DNA of 64,000 bases from Pardosa pseudoannulata (taxonomy: Eukaryota > Arthropoda > Arachnida > Araneae > Lycosidae), in the NCBI GenBank assembly GCA_032207245.1, contig CM063499.1:76778595-76842594 (forward strand). The letters are read 5' to 3'. Each line of letters begins with the position of its first letter. The stretch's first letter is position 1. The translations under genes and the position numbers were made by a program. This document shows, in pieces, positions 59,481 to 64,000 of the stretch. The notes below the pieces were generated by a model. That model was not told the DNA's origin. It ran no database searches and was given only the letters and a program-made list of their open reading frames with translations.

Positions 59481-60500
59481 CAACAGTCATAATTTCATAA
59501 CTTGACTCAAACTGCGTTAAGTTTCACTGGAATAAGTCTACAATCCATTCTAAAACTACTGCTTTATTTTTAACCGTTTTTATCAACTTCATTTGTATCA
59601 GTATTTTTAAATTAATTTTTAACTACCTTCCTAAATAGATAGAGATCAGACACTCTGCACATAAGTTCTCGTGACAATACAATTTTCAATCATAAATTAG
59701 AATGAAGCAAAAAAATCATTTGGTAAATTCAAAAATCTGTTCCGCGTACTTGGATCCTGCTGATTTTAAACTAGTATCGCCATCTACTGGTATAACTAAC
59801 AACTGAATTTCTACTTTGTAGTGCATTTATCGCGTCTGTTAAATAAAAGCGATTTTTTTAAATTTTTTTAAATTTAACGTATATTAACACTGGGGAGACA
59901 TGCTTACGATCAGCTTTGAGCATGAGCATTTTAGCATGATTTACGATTAGCTTTAAGTGTTAAAATTTTGCATTTAGGATAAACATCTAATTGAGCAATT
60001 TAATACTATTAACATTTAATTAATCTCTTTCTATTGCAATATCATCACAATAAAAACTACAAATTGAATCGTGGCAAATAGTTGTAGCTTATTACTGGCA
60101 GTTATAAGTCAAAACCTTCAGTCTGGGAGATTTACATTTTCTTAAACACACATTTAGATTATATTTAAAATTCATACAAGGCTTAGACGCTTCCAGAAAT
60201 AATGATTTCGAATATAATAAAAATTGCGTAAAACGAATAAAACATATCTAAATATATTCCTAGCCACAACCATGCATGCTAACAATGAAATACGAAACTA
60301 TGCTTATTTCTATGAACACATTCTGATTTATATGTGAAATGAAAGTATGTTAATTAGAACATAACTTGGGGGAAAAAAAGCTATCTTTCAATGAAAGTTC
60401 TGAAGATTTGTGAAATGTGTTATATACTTTGACATCACAATTCAGAAAAAATTCTATAAGTTACCAAGAAATGTTAATCATAACATAAAGTCGATGGAAG
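59481..60500. other. Unique AT-rich region, nothing recognised
   Basis: Past the end of block II. Contains an isolated CGCCATCTACTGG near 59769 but no ORF or repeat of note. Confidence 0.5.
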
Positions 60501-60529
60501 TCACTCTGACATTTTTGCTATGTAATGTG

Positions 60530-60660
60530 TTGTGTGTGAACCGCCTGACCACAAGTGGCGTTGCGGTCTCTAGAGCAGATCCGATGACGCTTCGTGTTGT
60601 GTTGTATGAGAGTGGGTCGAGGAATAAAGCGTTCGAGATTGAGTTTGTGTCGAAGTGATG
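60530..60660. other. CpG-rich island of unknown nature
   Basis: A short GC- and CpG-rich stretch (AACCGCCTGACCACAAGTGG, GATGACGCTTCGTG, GGGTCGAGGAATAAAGCG) in AT-rich surroundings. Open in one plus frame and one minus frame, with no recognised domain. Could be a transposon or retroelement fragment or a promoter. Confidence 0.35.
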
Positions 60661-61034
60661 CGTTTCTTTTTTTTACTAGATAAAATTAAGTGTTTACAGT
60701 CCACAGCTAATTCACAAAAACATAATGTATAAATTTTAAACTTCCGAGACCCCTGCATACTTTAACATTTACATTTTAATCCAATTTAGTGTTATATTCG
60801 CAAATAAACACTTAAAAAGGTTTAGTAATTAAAACACCGATTAATATTTGAGAAAACCCCATGAAAATTGAGAATTAGTAGTTTTGACCCAGTTATTAAG
60901 GTCTAATTTTGGGAAGGGGGGGATGTTACTCGAATCCGTAGCATACTTTAAGCAACCCTTGGGTAGTGCAAGAAGCAACTTCTTGCAAAATTGGATCAAT
61001 GTGTATAGCCTTGGAAGCTTTGCGTTTAGCATAG

Positions 61035-61304
61035 GAATGCTGGAGGGATGTCACAGCTATAGAATTTCGAACTAGAGAATATTTCCCCAGATCCATCGCA
61101 GTTGCGGCATTTCTTCTGGAGACTGGTCACGATTTCACCGCCAAACACCTTTACCGCACAAACATCTATAACAGCCCCTTGTGCACGCATAATTTTGAAA
61201 TGGACAAAGACCACCCTAAAAAGCGTTCATCTTTGAAACAGGAAAACCTCTGCAATCGATATTGGGAGTCGACAGAATTCTTGCAGTCTACACCCACAGA
61301 TTGA
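61035..61304 (+). pseudogene. Retrotransposon ORF2/RNase H C-terminal tail remnant
   Basis: The frame from 61035 to the TGA at 61302 includes AVAAFLLETGHDFTAKHLYR, TNIYNSPLCTHNFEMDKDH and NLCNRYWES. This resembles the segment after RNase H in arthropod non-LTR elements (pattern TGHD-L--HL-RI-I--SP-C--C, then EMD-DHL--C). Two of the usual zinc-knuckle cysteines are missing (THNF and KKRS in their place), and no upstream RNase H or polymerase is visible, so it is a decayed fragment. Confidence 0.6.
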
Positions 61305-62033
61305 TTCTTTTAATATTTTATTGTTCGTTTTAATGTTCTTATTTCTTAGCTTTTTTAAAGTTTGTTATTTTAAATTTTTGTAATTATTTATGGCCCCAAT
61401 CTTATAAATCTATGATGCATAGAAGCGAATGATGTAGAATCAAGAGACTGCAATTATTTTTAAATAAGGTTTAATGTCTGGAAAAACCTTAGGGCTAATT
61501 CACCTCTATGGGGTCTTTTAAAGCCGTAACTGACCAATGACAACAATGATAAAAGATATTGACTTTGCAAAAATAGTGTTTAAAGTTCTGTTTACAATGC
61601 CTGAAAATTCTACAAAATGTAAGATTTGAACACGACACCAAAAAATAAAAAACTTCAAACATTTGCAATTCTGGCATCTCTTTAGAAGTTACGACATGCA
61701 TAAAATTGCTGAATGCCTAACAGTTACTTCTTACAAGTAGTATTACAAAATATATAATTAGTATTTTCAAAAAAGGCGATAATATTCCATGTACTGTGAA
61801 ATTTCCTTATGAATTTACAAAATACTAAATTTTAGGAAATGAGAGATTGAACTCTAATTAAACCTCATATACTTAAATTACCTATAGAAATAATCTCAAT
61901 TTATAAAGAGAACATCAAGTTAGGAAATTTCAACAATGAACAGTTTTTTAAACTCTGTAAATGAATTAAATCCAAAGTTGTTCCTAATAACGCAGAATCT
62001 AAATTAGCGTTTGTTTGGTTTGGTTTGTTTTGG

Positions 62034-62035
<2 letters not shown>

Positions 62036-62088
<53 letters not shown>
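62036..62088. repeat. (TA)n microsatellite
   Basis: A TA run directly after TTTGGTTTGGTTTGTTTTGG, which resembles the inverted SINE tail (CCAAACCAAAC), so it may mark a SINE end. Confidence 0.9.
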
Positions 62089-62093
<5 letters not shown>

Positions 62094-63392
62094 AGAACCT
62101 TAAGAATAGAATTCAGAAGACAATCTAGTTAACTTTATGTTAATCATTGATAAAGATTAACAACTTTCTGAGTTTACTAGTAAGGAATTAGTAGAAAGGG
62201 CGCTTTTTCCTCCTTTTTTTAAATGGAACTTTGAACAAACATATATTACAGTAAGTTTATAATCCGGTATAACTTCAGGCTGCTTCAATGTAATTTGTCT
62301 CATTATGTGACGTGAATACATGGTCGATGTATAAAACGCAAAAAATAAATACTAGCAATAGCAAATTTCCCGAAATAAAACCATTCTTACAAAATGGCAC
62401 AATTCAGAATTACGTACCGCCTGAGAAAAGCTGATCTAAATATCACAATATTTTAAAGAATTGTGAAGGATGAAATTTAATTGACACTAAAATAAGATTT
62501 AAATTCAGACTAGATATGCGTTAGATATAAAAAGTGCAATTACAATTAACGAAACTATACAAGTTTCTATAAGAAATTAAAACACTGACTAGCAGTTCTA
62601 ATGTCAAATAGTTAATTAAATAATGTAAAAAAATTATTTATAAGTTAAATAGTTAATAATTAACAAGAAACATATCTTCAGATGGCTAAATTCGCCCATA
62701 TTTAACACTATATCTACTAGGACTGAAACAATACTAGGAAATATTGACTTACCCTTGAAGAAGACTCTTAATGTTCGATGCTTTGAAATTTTCAGTATTA
62801 TTATAGTTATCCATGCTGCCTAGTGTAAGGCATTTATTAACGAAACTTCACTGGCCACATGCTCATAGTCTTAGCTTTGGCTATAAGCAAACTGTCGAAC
62901 AAACCACAAAACGTATAAAATAGTTAGAATTCTTGAATGAGTGCGACGTAAACTTTTCAAATGGCCATTTTATAAGTAGAAGTTAGAAATGTATCAAAAA
63001 AAGAATGTGCGTTCATATGACATCCAAATAAATTGCCATTTGAACTGAAAAATCATTGATTTCAGGGAACAGTATGAAAGTATGAAACTGTAGTCCATTA
63101 AATAAATTCAGACTCGAAAACGTAATATCCCTTCCAAGAGAATATACGAGAACTCAGAACTAACACTACAATGGCGGCCCCGTACAATTAAACTGAAGCA
63201 TAACACGGAACTTCTCTGCGCTGAATAAAAAAAAAATTTGCATAAGCTTCTTACTTCTTAACTCAATAGTGCATTGAAGATTTATTTTAAAAACATAAAT
63301 ATGAACTTAAAAATCAAAATTCTTTTCAAGTTCATGTCTTAATAAAAATTAAACTTTTTTTTTCAGAATAATGAAATTTAAAAAAGTCTTCA

Positions 63393-63432
63393 CGTTCGTT
63401 GTGACGTCACTTTGAAGTCAGCTTGATCGTCT
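63393..63432. promoter_or_regulatory. Second copy of the CRE-type arm
   Basis: CGTTCGTTGTGACGTCACTT followed by GAAGTCAGCTTGATCGT matches the left arm of the 52170-52314 hairpin with a couple of changes, but the complementary arm is missing. Confidence 0.55.
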
Positions 63433-64000
63433 GCTCAAACAAGCAAAAACATTTTTTTCCATAAATGTTCACGGATCATCGAAAAATGTAATAAGCACTT
63501 TTCATATAGAAAATACCTCCTAAACTATGACTCAAAATTACTTGCAATACACATGTAACTAATTTATTGCTATTTAAAGCTTGTTTCACAATATAAAACA
63601 ATCTTTTCACAAAACACTTAATCCTATTTCTGTCGAAATAAAAATTTAAAAATATATAAACTAAGTTTAAATGGCAAATCAGTTATTGAAAATTGGGTTA
63701 TAAAAATAATTTTTTACATCCAGCCTGTCTATAGTAGGTTAGATATAATCGGTGGTTAACTACAATACATTTTACATAGCGTTCATTCCGCGATTAGTAT
63801 AGCCGTATTTAGCAATACTAGTTCTAAGAGTTTTTTTAATTAAAGTTATATTTAAATGATGATTAGTGTTTTTATCGTTCAAAATAAATATAAAAAACAA
63901 AAGGCAGTTACATTTTGCTGAAATCGAAGAGAATCGTTGATCTAAGGCTGTGCAATCTGGTTAGATTACAGCGTTTAATCTTCGATTATTTTTAATTTTA

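Larger units (their letters stand above)
61305..64000. other. Unique AT-rich terminal region
   Basis: No convincing gene. Noted: a related CRE arm at 63393-63432 and an isolated ACAATGGCGGCCC (63168-63180) resembling a YY1/Pho site. Short ORFs, such as the minus one at 61495-61701, have no motifs. Confidence 0.5.

Noticed and set aside
60410..60658. 82-codon plus-strand ORF over the CpG-rich patch
   Set aside because: No known domain, and the minus strand is also open; kept only as a CpG-rich region.
63168..63180. YY1/Pho-like ACAATGGCGGCCC as a gene start
   Set aside because: The ATG leads to a stop after six codons and nothing else supports a promoter.

Overview
The window looks like nuclear DNA of an animal. 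It is AT-rich, gene-poor and packed with DNA transposons and tRNA-derived SINEs. The only long open reading frames are intronless C2H2 zinc-finger exons. Degraded THAP, pogo, hAT and retroelement fragments would fit an arthropod, perhaps a chelicerate such as a spider, but this is inference; no sequence search was possible.

Layout. The main structure is a roughly 26-kb unit repeated in tandem. Unit 1 covers about 1-27.2 kb, unit 2 about 27.2-51.9 kb, and a partial, rearranged third copy covers about 54.5-59.5 kb. Collinear blocks are: block I (2524-3730, 28399-29640, 54562-55600); block II (30260-32170, 57601-59480; missing from unit 1); block III (3731-5232, 32531-33075); block IV (7532-10830, 33550-36612); block V with the zinc-finger gene (16495-27233, 39739-51858). 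The copies differ by nested transposon insertions, deletions, a 26-bp microinversion and changes in satellite copy number. Several insertions have a matching empty site in the other copy. Block names and the family labels hAT-A to hAT-E are local to this annotation.

Genes. Unit 2 has one intact zinc-finger gene (42101-44089, 22 fingers, with a poly(A) signal). Its paralogue in unit 1 (21553-23118) stops after 12 fingers, and the remaining five are broken by a nonsense change and frameshifts. A THAP-domain remnant with a possible terminal exon (5455-6426) lies in a part of unit 1 that unit 2 has lost. A short unrecognised ORF with splice-like ends is present in both copies of block II (minus strand, 31034-31253 and 58345-58566).

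Mobile DNA. There are hAT-like families with 5-, 6- and 8-bp target duplications, including a nested pair of hATs at 37991-39477. There is a pogo-like element with a broken transposase C-terminus (17033-18743), two unclassified terminal-inverted-repeat elements, and a SINE family with clean target duplications at two sites. A retroelement tail lies at 61035-61304.

Regulatory-looking DNA. A tandem array of about 12 monomers of 150-179 bp (55390-57400) carries two motifs per unit resembling the CTCF consensus. A long hairpin with two CRE-type TGACGTCA palindromes lies at 52170-52314, and a 28-bp perfect palindrome at 7532-7559. From about 59.5 kb to the end the sequence is mostly unique, AT-rich and without recognisable genes.
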